Assembly: GCA_008360975.2 (NCBI GenBank)
Contig: CM039182.1
Location: 93,812,443-93,876,442 of the forward strand
Origin: Lichenostomus cassidix
Taxonomy: Eukaryota > Chordata > Aves > Passeriformes > Meliphagidae
DNA: 64,000 bases
Reading direction: 5' to 3'
The first letter of the stretch is position 1, and every line of letters begins with the position of its first letter. Position numbers and translations under genes: made by a program. Of this stretch, positions 13,146-24,234 are shown in pieces. Under the pieces are notes generated by a model, which made no database searches, was not told the DNA's origin, and saw only the letters and a list, made by a program, of their open reading frames with translations.

Positions 13146-13393
13146 AAAACTTTTATTTGGCCTTGTTCTTAAAAATTCTTAGAGATATTCCAAGGGATAA
13201 AAAATATTAAAAAAAATATATGTGTTGGGCAAGAAACTAGCATTACTCACAGCTAAGCTTCTGTCCCATTAAGTGAAGAGGGTGGTTTAGGAACAAATTT
13301 GGAAGATCCCTAAATAATGTGGACTTTAGAGATGAAAGTGCAAAGCAAAAAACTACAAATAATAAAAGTCAGGTATTTGTTTCCATGGTGATT

Positions 13394-13409
13394 GGGGGGG
13401 GGCTGGGGG
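13394..13409 (+). repeat. G-rich run with G-quadruplex potential
   Basis: Nine consecutive G residues, CT, then five more G residues. The first run alone could be partitioned into three two-G blocks, so a G-quadruplex is possible though not of the classical four-tract G3 form. It sits about 70 bp upstream of a CpG-dense patch. Confidence 0.6.
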
Positions 13410-13462
13410 AGCAATCAAGTCGCAATAAGTACAGTGACTTTGAAGATTTATTGGTTTCCTCC

Positions 13463-13812
13463 CGCATGCTGCTGGAGCCAAGCACCTCGCGCAGCGTCGA
13501 GCACGTCCGAGGTGTCAATCCTGACACGGCGCCCAGCAGCGGGAAGATCGCTCTTTTCATTCTTGTCAGAGCGTGCCGCAACGGGGGCATCTGACAGATA
13601 CTGAGAGGGACGACAGGGAAGACAGGGAGCGGAGAGCAGGCGAGGCAAGCAGAGCACCCGGAGAGCCTCGGGCAACAGGGCAGCGGTGAGGAAGGCCTTG
13701 CGGAGCCGGCACCTGACCGGCACCCACGAAAAGGCGAGCGGGAGATGCTGCAGAAAGCAGGAGGCTCGCCGATCACTGCTGATCCACCCCGGGATGATGC
13801 CTTTATGATAAA
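13463..13812. promoter_or_regulatory. CpG-island-like patch, possible promoter or enhancer
   Basis: I count about 29 CpG dinucleotides between 13463 and 13800, against roughly one or fewer per 100 bp elsewhere, with locally high GC. This survival of CpG implies germline hypomethylation, as at CpG-island promoters and some developmental enhancers. An inverted TGTCA-ATCC-TGACA pair lies at 13513-13526 and further TGTCA/TGACA sites at 13564 and 13592. A GTGAG donor-like motif occurs at 13686-13690 on the plus strand. No TATA box or coding exon is identifiable. Minus-strand open frames of 148 and 123 codons here overlap each other and are probably by-products of low stop-codon frequency in GC-rich DNA. 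It could be the 5' exon of an unannotated long non-coding RNA, an orphan CpG island or a decayed insertion. Confidence 0.45.
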
Positions 13813-14800
13813 CACTCACGACAACTTGCGACCAAAGTGCTGTTACAACACTAATTGTCCATGAAAGCTGACCCGCAGCAAAGCAGCAGAGTTCAGTTTC
13901 GATAGGCCTGGCTCAAGAGTACGACCGTGATTGGGGATGACAGGAGACATCCACGCATCAAAAATCTCCAAGAACGGCTGACGTGACTTTGCACACTGTA
14001 AAAAAGCACTGGAAATCCTAGACTCCTGGCTCTTTGTCAGGAAGGCAGAAAGGACCGCAGGGGTGGCATTTTTAGGAGCATCTTTCCAAACTACCATAAG
14101 CTTTGCCTGCCCTCAAAAAGCATGGATGGATCTCTTTTTCCTCCATGCCAATTTTGTTCTTATTAATATGTCTTTAACCAAGCATAAATCCCATGTGGTT
14201 AATGACAGAAGACCACACTTTCTCAGCCAGAGAGGTTCCTCCTTAAATTTCAAGGTATTTTCTGACTTTGACTCAAAGGAACAGTTCCCTCCCCATTTTG
14301 TTTTAACTCAGCAAGTGCCAGGACTCACAACTTTCTAGCGTAAGCCCCTCGCAGAAATGCTGGAAGTGTGTCAAGGCAAGCAGAAAGCATTTTTACTCTT
14401 AATCTCTGATGTGAATATTTGTTTCAGCACACTTGATAGAACGATTATAAAATAAAAAGTAAGAGAAACAATGGTACAGATAAGGTTATGCAGCTGAGAG
14501 GGACTAAATGTCTATTTTTAAAATATGCAAATAACTACATTGGAAGAAAATAAAACTCTTACATTTTTAACCATAAGCAACATAGAGCGATTTACTATTT
14601 ACCATGAAGCTTCAGATTTTTGAACACTTAGTTTGAAAGGAAAACTTCAGCTTTATTACATTCTGTAATTTACTATTACTTCAGCATTTCAGGCTTTTTC
14701 TATATAAGCTAATAATGTACACGAGGCACCTTAAAATTAAAAATCACAACGTAAAATCACATTTTATGATATTAAATGTCCTTTCTTATTATATCATATT
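13813..14800. other. Flank of the CpG patch, non-coding
   Basis: CpG density falls gradually. A CRE-like TGACGTGA occurs at 13979-13986 and an inverted CCAAT (ATTGG) at 13930-13934, both compatible with proximal regulatory DNA. Beyond about 14100 the sequence returns to AT-rich background. Short open frames at 13843-14097 (minus) and 14063-14338 (plus) are unsupported. Confidence 0.45.
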
Positions 14801-15110
14801 AAAAATAGTGTGACCCAAAATTAATCTTTTAATTGACAATTTTTAGCAGTTCAACTTTTGAAAGTCTAAGAGGAGAGTAAAGTGCATATAAAAAAATCAG
14901 TCCTGAATCTTATTTGATAACCATAATTTTGGATCAAATAAACAATTAATCTTGTTTAACTTTTGAAATGGTTCAATGTTTAGATTGACCTAAATATAAA
15001 GTTTAAAATTAAATTGATTAAAAATTGAATTGGTTTAATTATTCAAAACATTTCAAAATTACCCGTTTTAAATATTGAACAGATTGAAAATGTTAAGCTA
15101 CAATGTCAAA
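14800..15110. repeat. AT-rich low-complexity tract with recurrent TTGAA/TTCAA words
   Basis: Very AT-rich, with repeated variants of TTTTGAAA, ATTGAA and TTCAA on both strands, giving a partly self-complementary texture. There is no clear unit length, so it is not a tandem array. It could be a matrix-attachment-type sequence or simple drift. No gene. Confidence 0.55.
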
Positions 15111-15859
15111 AAAATTAGAAATGTGAGCCAAAGATAACAAAAACATGTATGGAGAAGTTCAGTAGGTGTGAGGAGTTGGGGGTTCTCTGTTTAGTTCCAT
15201 TTTTTATTTTTAAAGGAATAATGTACAATAAACTACTGAAATTGTAGTGATTGATAGGACCAACAAAATATACAAGAAAACAAAAGACCATTAGACTAGA
15301 GGAAACCAAATTGCATGGGTTGTTTCTGGAGATAGCACAAAATTACAAATTAAGACTTTACCACGCAGCCCCCTTCCCCCAAATGTCTCCAATCTGGTTA
15401 TTTCTTAAATACTTCCCAGTTTAGACAAACAGAAACACTCCCAATAAGACATCCCCCAGAAGGAAGCCTTGGGCATAGGTGTTGAACACACACCCAGGTG
15501 CATCAGCAGGCAGGACAGGTAAGGTCATTCAGGTTATTAGTTAGGACGGCAGGTGACACATGTCATTCAGACACAGTGGGGATGCTGAGTTGTAAGAGAA
15601 GGCAAGATGCAAATCATGCTTTTATTTACCTACATCCCTTTGCAAAAGGAAAAGCAAATTTTAGATTTTTCCATACATTTAAGATTCTCTTTCTTTTAAA
15701 ATGTGTGAGTCTACTGTGTTACGGTTACAAGGATATAATGTCATTTGTACTGTCCCTAATGCAAAGGTCTGAGCTTAACTGATATGTTGGTATTGCTAAA
15801 GTTAAAATGCTGTACTACTGATCATTTACTAACATATACACAATACTGAAATAGTTTTA

Positions 15860-15929
15860 TATGGGCAAAAAGGCCAAATATCTCTACCACATATACCTAT
15901 GGGCAAAAAGGCCAAAGATCTCTACCACA
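15860..15929. repeat. 38-bp-period tandem duplication (two copies)
   Basis: A 32-bp segment starting TATGGGCAAAAAGGCCAAA occurs at 15860-15891 and again at 15898-15929. The copies differ at one base (ATA versus AGA within the unit) and are separated by 6 bp. Near-identity implies a recent local duplication by slippage or unequal exchange. Confidence 0.95.
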
Positions 15930-16933
15930 ACCCTTGTTATACATTCTTGATTTATAAACAGCCACTCAACTTCAAACAAGAATTATTATTATTATAGGAA
16001 TGCAAGAACCTTGACACAAACAGTTTAAAACAGCAACTTATTTTAACTATACAACCTTACTAAACACAAAACATTCTACAGGGACAAATAAAGACTTGAA
16101 CATTTTTTTCTATTTTTTCCCCACATTAATCCCATTCTTCAGCATTCATTTAGCTTAGCATTTTTTTCCAGAACTGATAAATATCTGATAACATACACCA
16201 CTGCTACCACAGAATACTTTGTACAAGCAGTAATAAGAGCAATGTAACCTCTGCTTGGCACTTCTGCTACAAGTTAGAAAGATCTACCTCTAATCAATGC
16301 TGAGCTTATACTCCATTAACAGACAAAACAAAGAAACAGTTTGCAAGAATATACATTCAAGAAGCAAATAAGGAGGGAAAATAAAAAGAAAATAAAATCC
16401 CTAAGTGGAACACCAAAACCAGAGCATGATCATGAAAAAGAATGAGCACACAATACCAAATAAAAAGGAGGTGACTAAGTTTGCTGCATCTCAGAATTCA
16501 GACGTGAGATTAAAAGCGTATGAAAAAGAAACCACCCCTTCCTAAAACTTCTGCTTTTCCCAGGGGATGTAAAAGGCAACATTTTTAATTTTTATTTTTA
16601 TTATGCAGGGGGAAAAATGGGCTTTTTTAAGTGTCAGAATAGGTTGGAGAGAATTCATTTGTTAAACTACCTAGGTTATGAAAGAGAGGGGAAATTTGGT
16701 CATTTTTCTATCCATTTATTATATAAATAGTCATATATACACACACATATACAGGCACTGCAAACCATTCAAACAAGTGGAGCCATTACATAAACACAAT
16801 GGTGAAAATAGAAGCACATACATGCCCTGCTTCCTAAAACCTAGACATGCTTCTTCAATGGTGATAGAACAGTGCTTTACAGCAGGGAGGACAAGTCTAT
16901 AGCTCCTATTCACCAGACACCAGGATTTTAAAG
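15930..16933. other. AT-rich non-coding DNA
   Basis: Unique AT-rich sequence with a short ATT repeat near 15985 and a short TATAC/ACAC stretch near 16732-16755. No gene or mobile element recognised. Confidence 0.6.
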
Positions 16934-17150
16934 ATCACAGAATGAGTCATGTTGGGAGGGACCACAGTGGGTCATCTGATCCAACCTCCCTGCTCAGGCA
17001 GGGTCACCCTACTGCACACAGCACAGGATCCTGAATGTCTCCAGTGAGGGAGATTCCACAACCTCTTTGGGAAATCTCTTCCAGTGTGCAGTCAGCTGCA
17101 CGGTAAAGAAGTTCTTCGTCAAATTCAAGTGGAACTTCCTATTCCAAAGC
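16934..17150 (-). mobile_element. CR1 LINE, 3' fragment
   Basis: The plus strand reads ATCACAGAATGAGTCATG, then GGGAGGGACC, then CCAACCTCCCTGCTCAGGCAG, then a GAGATTCCACAACCTCT block and AAAGAAGTTCTTCGTCAAATTC. In order these are the reverse complement of the CR1 3' end and the C-terminal coding end of its ORF2. About 14 bp appears missing internally relative to the usual spacing. The element is 5'-truncated and inactive. A plus-strand open frame at 17067-17363 starts inside it and is spurious. Confidence 0.9.
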
Positions 17151-20100
17151 CAACAAGAGTCTTACTTTTTTTATGTTATAGGCACAAGCCTGAAGCCAAC
17201 CCAATCGTTCCTCAGTGTTGCTGCTAATACAACCATATTCTCAAATCAGGAACCTGAGGTTCCAAAGGTAGCACCCTCAGAAAGCTTGGCATTTCACAAG
17301 GCACTTGAGCACTCAGCTGTCCCTTTCCCATGCACTCTGTGCCTCACCTGCATCCACCTGTAACCAGTGGCTAATTTCCTTTTAGCCTAAAAACTGATGC
17401 CACACTCATCCAGCTTACCTTACAGCTTTCTGAGCCATGTTTGACACAAAGAGGCCAGGGATGTGCCTAGGATAGCATCAAACTTTGGCAACTGCACAAG
17501 CTCAGATCAGCATCAGTTTTGCAGCCCCTACAAGGCTGTGGTCATAACAGGTCCCTGCTTTAGAAGATACAGTTTTTGGTTTATACTATTTTCATCCCAC
17601 ATCTGATTTTTACGTGGTCCTAGGTCACTAGATATGCTACAAATAATAGCCTTAAAAGAAAGACAATACCCAGAACCTGTCTCCTAATTGAAATATAAAG
17701 ATTTGAAGTCCAAACAATCCAAAGAAATTACAGAAGTCCTAATATTTTAGTTGGAGCTAGGCTGTTACCTCCCTTAAGTGTTCATTCCCCTCTACTAATT
17801 GCTTTTCTGTTGTCTAAAAGACATTAGCTTGATTTTCCTTCCTTTTTATGACACTCCTACATTGACACTACCCTACCAGAAGACCACCCTGTACAGCTCC
17901 AACATGCTAACACCTGCCATTTTCAACAATCACCATAAAGTAAGAGAAGTCTAGTTTAAAAGTATCTTTAATTATAAAGTGGTTACAAATGCTTAATATC
18001 ATCGTTTATTCATGGGGATACAGCCTTTCAAATCTATGATACCCATTGATAATTCTAACAAATGCTCAGTCCATAAATATTTAATGGCCACTTGTGGGTG
18101 TTTTATGATGCTGTCTTCGAAGTTGACCTATTCGCAGGTTTATTAATTGGAAAAGGTTTATTTTATCCTAAATCAGATATGCAATTTTACAATATTCGAG
18201 CTATGCATAGAGGAATTCAGATCATTCTGTCTCACACAAACAAGGAAAACACATCTCTCACAGAAAGAGCACAAATCAAGTTAACGAGGGACAGTTTATT
18301 TTGTATGATTTCTCAGGGCTTTCAAACAGAAGACTGGTTGACAGATGCCTCCATCCTTAAACAAGCCAACAGCACTTTAATTGTAACTCAGTGGTTGTTC
18401 CCATTCCTGTGTGTCTAACAAGCTCCCTCCTTTCTCTTAGCATGGGTTTTACCTTGCTAGCCTGAAGTGAAACTCACTGTTGGCTCTAAATTCTCCCTGC
18501 TGTTAGGACTCCTTGCTACTGCAGTGCATGCAACTCAAGGGTCTTGCTAAGACATGAGATCTTGAAAAACTAATATAAATTTGAAATACAAAGCCCAACT
18601 GAGGATTACAACATAATCTATGGAATCAAAAATCCTCTATTTTCTGTACAGGACCACTCCCCGTCTGGTCTTTGCAGCCTCACAACCATGACAGCATGAT
18701 CATGTTTCTTCTTATAGTAGCAGCAGCAGCTTACACTTCTTTCCCAAAGATCCAGCAGTGCTGTGGTGCTGCAACCCTATCACCACTGTGGACTAAGCCT
18801 TTTTACTATACTTGACGGTATATCCTGTCTCCCCAAGGCCTTCAGCTGAGTGTTTTTGACACATGATTCCTTACACAGTCACTGTTAAAACAATGGAAAT
18901 ATTGACTGTGCCAACAAAAAATGCTATGGAGAATACTCACAAAAATCGATCATTTGCTATTAGAACCTATTACTCTGTAATGACATATCACACACCTACT
19001 GCGCAAATACAAACCAAAAAGTGTATTAAATGACATTCACAAGGTTGTAAATTCAAGCACCTAGTGCTTAGGAAACTCCAAAAGTACAATTACCTTTGAA
19101 ATCACAACCCATTACACTGTCCATATGCATCTTAAAAAGCTTCCAGTATGTTTCAGACTTATTTTCAGTTTTAATGACAAATCCAAACATTTCAGCTTAA
19201 AAATATTCAAAAGTCAGTCTGTGTAAAACAGATACCCACACTTCAACTTAAAGCAGGTATCAAAATCCAGAAAAATTAATTCCAAATTAAAGAAAACAAA
19301 GGAAGAATCTTTTAATAGGAATTCTCAAGGCACTTGAAAATAGGCAGGTCAGGTATGTTTAACTATAACACACACTTAATCCCATTATATATACATACCA
19401 GATGATAAGAATAGTGGTGACATCAATTAAAAAGAAAGGAACAATTTCAACAGCTATAGGGATGCAATCTACAAATACAGAGACTGTATTCCAGTCTTTC
19501 TCAGAACATAAATTCAGTGAGGTAGAAACTTGCCCAGCTATAAATGTACAACAGCAACCAGAACAAAAATCCTTTATTCCGATGCATCAAAACACTTCTT
19601 TTATCCATATATTGCATAGCATTAAAATAGCACGTCATTCTAGTTTAATATTTTAATTTCCTTCATTTGTGAGGCAAAGAAATCAAAAAAACCTATCACA
19701 TACTGGATCTACTCAGAACTAGTTCTCAGTGCCACAAGAAGCCTTATATACCTGCACATTCCTGCTACGCTGAATATTAAGGTGGAGTTGCTTTTAGTGC
19801 TTCATTAATGAGTGGATGGCCTCAGCCTGCACACTACAAGTATCAGAGCATAGGGCTGTCCTTCCTAATGAAACACCACTGTACCTGACACCAGTGTCAT
19901 GTGCAAAATGGACAAGACAGCTGGCATTTTGCACTATCCTCCATTATCATCATCCATCCATAGAATTTCTTGATTAAAAAGCAGGATGGGGGAACAGCTA
20001 GGCTATGTTTGGAGCATTGTCATCTTCCCTGGCAATAACTGGAATTACCTATGTGTGAGCAATATATTAAAGTACCATCTACAGTCAAATAAGGGTTTTT

Positions 20101-20235
20101 CACCATTCTTAGCTACTGGTGTTTAAGTACACAGGAGCCAATCACTAGTGTGCTTTGGCAGCAGTCCAGGGCACTAATTTGTAAGGGCTTTAACCTGTTA
20201 CATGGGCACAGGTTAATCTTGGAACCTAATTTGTC
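17151..20235. other. Non-coding DNA, nothing firmly recognised
   Basis: Mixed AT-rich unique sequence. A 108-codon plus-strand frame at 18092-18418 has no recognisable domain or splice context. A short AGC run lies near 18720. No CpG enrichment. Confidence 0.55.
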
Positions 20236-20240
20236 TGTCT

Positions 20241-20306
20241 GTTAAATGCAAACTCCTCCTGGCAGAGGCTGTGCCTTCTTGCCTTTTAGAGTAGTTTCTC
20301 TAACAC
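20241..20306 (+). mobile_element. Possible L2/MIR3-type 3' relic
   Basis: GCAAACTCCTCCTGGCAGAGG followed by CTGTGCCTTCTTGCCTTTTAG resembles the AAACTCCTTGAGGGCAGGGAC plus TGTCTTCTT block found near the 3' end of L2/MIR3-type ancient repeats. Only this block can be matched, so the call is tentative. Confidence 0.3.
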
Positions 20307-23220
20307 AGATACAACCACTACAAATAAAAATGATAACCTAAAGCACTAAGAGATGAAGACACCATCAGTTGAGCCAACACAACTGTTAGGAGCTTACACC
20401 TTCCAAGTCACCTTTGTTAAAGCTGAACTAATTTAATAAACTTATACAAAATCTTCCCTTATTCATGTCTACATTCTACATGACAAAAACATATGTTATC
20501 ATTAATCCATTCACTTAGATAGCTTTGGCCAGTGACAGAGAAGTGTTCGTAATAAGCACAAATGCAGGCATATTTGAGATAGAACTACCTTTGCTTATTG
20601 GAGGCCAGAAGACTGTGTTATCAATAATTTTTAACCTATCTAGGTAATCCTGAAAGCTGAAGATTCCTTTAAAAAGCTGTTCAAACACTAAACAGAGATG
20701 TTAAACACAAGGTACATTCCATAACCATAAGCAGTAATTATTTTTCCCTCATTTATCAAATGAAAAATAAAACAATTTAGCCTTCTACTCTTTTCCACTG
20801 GTAGTGAATATTCTAAAGAGAGGGAAAGCCTCAAATAATCAAAATTAATGGGGTCATTGCCATGTTGGTAATTAAGTGATTCAAGACTGGGACACCTTTA
20901 CCCAATGGCAGGACTATCTTTATACTGGGATATTAAACTTCAAGGCATGTTTGTTAACTTGATCAAATGCTTTAAAAATACGATCATATCTTCCTTTCCC
21001 CTATGTACTTATACCAGTAATAACAAAACAAAATTTCAAATGTTATTATTCTTCCAGAGCCCCACATTTCAGGTAGCTTGTAAGCAATGTGGCAGATGAA
21101 AAAATGGAAGATGTCCAACAACACTATTTGGCACATGGTTTTCACTCTTTGAACTTTGCGACTTCTTTGATTTTCTTTCCTCATTACGGTCACATTCTCC
21201 TAAGCTGATATATTCTGTGTGCAGTACAGTAATTCTCCTTTTATATACAACACTGAAAATCTTGGAATTATGCCATTTTCATTTGTGCAGGGGATGCACA
21301 GGCAGCGGCTGTCTTTAACGTATATTTTCTCTTGGACAGTGGAAGTTTTTGAAAACAGAAAATGAAAAGCAAAAGACTTACAGTAAACATTTAACTTCTC
21401 TATAACAATATAAAAAGGCCATACTTGCAATATTCTTGTCTTTTCAAAGTTAAATGATGAGCCCCATTACACCTACCCAACACCATGGGCTCTCAAGGAG
21501 GTAAGTACCTAGGCAAGAGAATAATGCAAGCCTCTACATGTTTAGCCAGAAACATATTGGACTTAAAAGACATAAATAAACTAAAGTCAGAAGGAAATAA
21601 AATGTGTACTCTAAACATATTCTTTTTTGGTCTCATCTTTTTAACAATTGGCGCCTAAGTCAAAAACAGAGGGCAGAGCCAGTTCTCAAAGTCTCTCTAC
21701 AAACCCACCAGATAGGCAGAGCTTATTTTGCAAGTCACCTAATTAAAGTATTGCTCTAAGTAGATAATGGTGCTGTTAACGGATGATGCCTGTCAGAAAA
21801 TCACATACACTGATGGCCCTTGCAAGGCAGCTTATGCTTCACTCTTCCTGAAATGCAGAAAGAAAATACAGGAGACAGCACTATCTTCCAACAGCTAAGT
21901 TTTGTGGAACCAAAGAGAGATGTCAGTTCAGTTAATTGTGCAGAAGAGTCTGTCTTCCCTCTCCTTTCATGCCCATGAATAACAGAGCAGTTAACAATAT
22001 TGACATTTAAACCATCATCATTGGGCATCTGAATTAACACCTCACAGAGATGAACAGACAAGTTCACACCTTTCAAATCTGCTGGGCTAAAGGCACTTCT
22101 GTAGACATGCCTGTATCAGTTACACTTGGTTAAGACTTCTGAGGCACCATAAAAGTTAACAATTTATTTTTCTTTAATAAAAGCTATGTCAGTGAAGAAG
22201 AAAACAGTTGAAAAAGTATACTGTAGTATTACAAGCCAATATTGTCCCAGTTCAGATTAGCATAAAATTGGTTCCTTACACCACAGGAAAATTTTTTTGC
22301 CCCTTTTTATGGGATTTTTCTCTGGGGTTTTTATCAGTCGTTGCTCCACATCACTACAGACAAACAGTTCCTTTTCAAATAGCAACCACTCTAAGCAGCA
22401 CTTTATACAACAGCTAACCCATAATTTAGAAACTGGGGAACAATTTTCTTCCAGGAGCTGCTTCCTCCATGGCTTTATCAGACATCACCCAAACATTCAA
22501 GCAGCTATTACATGGTTGTATGGTGCCTAGATAACAAATCCACCTTTATAATATACCTCAATAGAAACAATCAGAACAATTTTTTCCTAAGGACTTTTAA
22601 TCGACCCCAAGCTGAGTAACTAAACCCACAGTGTAAAGAAAACCACTTTGCACATTGCAGCCAAGTTTTCCAAACCTATGAGGTTTACCCACCTACAGCA
22701 ATCCCACCTCTTCCTCTTTCTCAGCACTGTCTTTACCACAACACTCTTTGGTATTCATGGCATTTTAGATTTTAAATGATGCTAGCATAGCTAGCTCTTC
22801 TTCCTCTCTCTTAATTAATTCCGACTCCTCACCTGTTTTCCATTTCATATTCCCAGAGACATAAACTGTAAAAAATTAGCTCTTATTTGTACCTAATAAC
22901 ATTTTCAGTTGAGGAGCTTATATTGGAATCATACTTGCTTGAGAGATACTGAATCCCCTTGAGACTGTCTGCCACAGATATTATCCCTTTTAATTTCCAA
23001 TTCTTTTTATCACAAACCTTTTTCTACGCTACGGGACTGTGGAGATTACACAATAGGTGCTCTAAATAGAAATGCTCCAAGATCCTTAAATCTCCATCTC
23101 CATCTCAAATTGCTACTTAAAAGCCAGTCAACTTTGAATAGTTTTTGTAACAGGGAAGGTCTCAGTGAAGCGAGTATTTCCAGTCTGAGTTACCTAGCCC
23201 TTTAAATTCTGTGTACCATC
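20307..23220. other. AT-rich non-coding DNA
   Basis: No gene, repeat element or RNA recognised. Overlapping short frames at 20905-21193, 21200-21430 and 21801-22530 are all under 95 codons and unsupported. Confidence 0.6.
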
Positions 23221-23389
23221 CATTTCTACGCATAATGCTGACTGAGAACTACAGTCTCTGCTCCTATCATTTTTTTCTCCACAGTCTTAAGTGGGGTCAT
23301 CTCCCTTATCACCAGGGAATCAATGCCAGGTTACTGTGCCATCAATTTAATTGAGGGGAGGGCTGCTTAAACGATCTCACATTTCCCAT

Positions 23390-23575
23390 TGAATGTAATG
23401 GGATTCTGCCTCCTCCTGACCTGTGGTGGTGAAGGGACCTTCCCCAGGTGAAGGCCGGACTGCAGCCCAGCCACCCCTACCCCAAACCCCACTGCCCCCC
23501 TCTCCCCAACACCAGGGGTCTCTGTTAATCCTCCCTGTCAAAGGCAGCTGGGGAGACAGGGGCTTCCAAGACAAA
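23390..23575. other. GC-rich, CpG-poor segment
   Basis: A C-rich stretch (CCCACTGCCCCCCTCTCCCC around 23488) stands out from the AT-rich flanks, but it has almost no CpG, unlike the patches at 13.5 and 29.4 kb. It shows no coding potential in splice context and no repeat identity I can assign. Confidence 0.5.
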
Positions 23576-24063
23576 CATTGTCTTCCCCATTCAGACTTAT
23601 AAATAGCAGTTGGTACTTTTACCAGGCACAGGCTCTCCAGGGCGATACATGCATTTAAGAAAAGCTACCATGAGAGAAAAGGAAGAAAAGGACATCTTGC
23701 TTTCTAGAGAGAGCAAACATGAATAATTAGTCATTTGTGCTAGGTTTTGCTTGTTTTTTAAATACATGGTAAACAGATACCTTTTGCTCGGCAATCCTGA
23801 TGACTGCCATCCTTAATGAGGTTTTGGAAGTAGGTTATGACTTCTCTGGGAAAGAGGATGAAAGCGCTTTCCCTCCCCTGTCCCTTGCTGGGTGCCAGGG
23901 TTTTGGAAATTGCAGATAAAGCTATGTATTGCTGCAGTGTCCTTTGTGGCACTAGTAGAAGCCAATAAGTGCTTTTAAAGAAAAAATGAGAGCATCAGAA
24001 CAGAAATAGACTGGGTTTACTTGCATTACTAGGATTCTCTGGAATGTTACGGTTTTGTGGTAA

Positions 24064-24092
24064 TTTTCCCTTTTTTCCCCCCCCCTTTCCCT
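24064..24092. repeat. Polypyrimidine tract containing C9
   Basis: A pure T/C run including nine consecutive C residues at 24077-24085. It lies 60 bp before a TA-rich microsatellite. Confidence 0.85.
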
Positions 24093-24152
24093 CAATATAT
24101 TCAAAAGATACTGGTAGAAAGTACTACCATTATAATTATCCTATGCAATTAC

Positions 24153-24234
24153 ACATATATAGTGTATGTATATATATATATAGATATATGTACAAAAATA
24201 TAAATACATATAGATATATATAGATATATATGTA
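24153..24234. repeat. (TA)n / (GATATA)n compound microsatellite
   Basis: Alternating TA runs interrupted by TAGATATA and TACA words over about 80 bp. Likely length-variable between individuals. Confidence 0.9.

Noticed and set aside
12757..13182. 141-codon plus-strand open frame
   Set aside because: Its 3' end runs through a MIR-like relic and nothing in the peptide is recognisable.
13369..13819. Overlapping 148- and 123-codon minus-strand frames
   Set aside because: They overlap in different frames in CpG-rich DNA, where stop codons are rare. Arginine/serine/proline-rich composition is expected from the base composition.
23285..23445. Possible exon after the strong acceptor TTTTTTTCTCCACAG
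   Set aside because: All three plus-strand frames contain stops before the nearest donor-like site, so it is not a coding exon. A non-coding exon remains possible.
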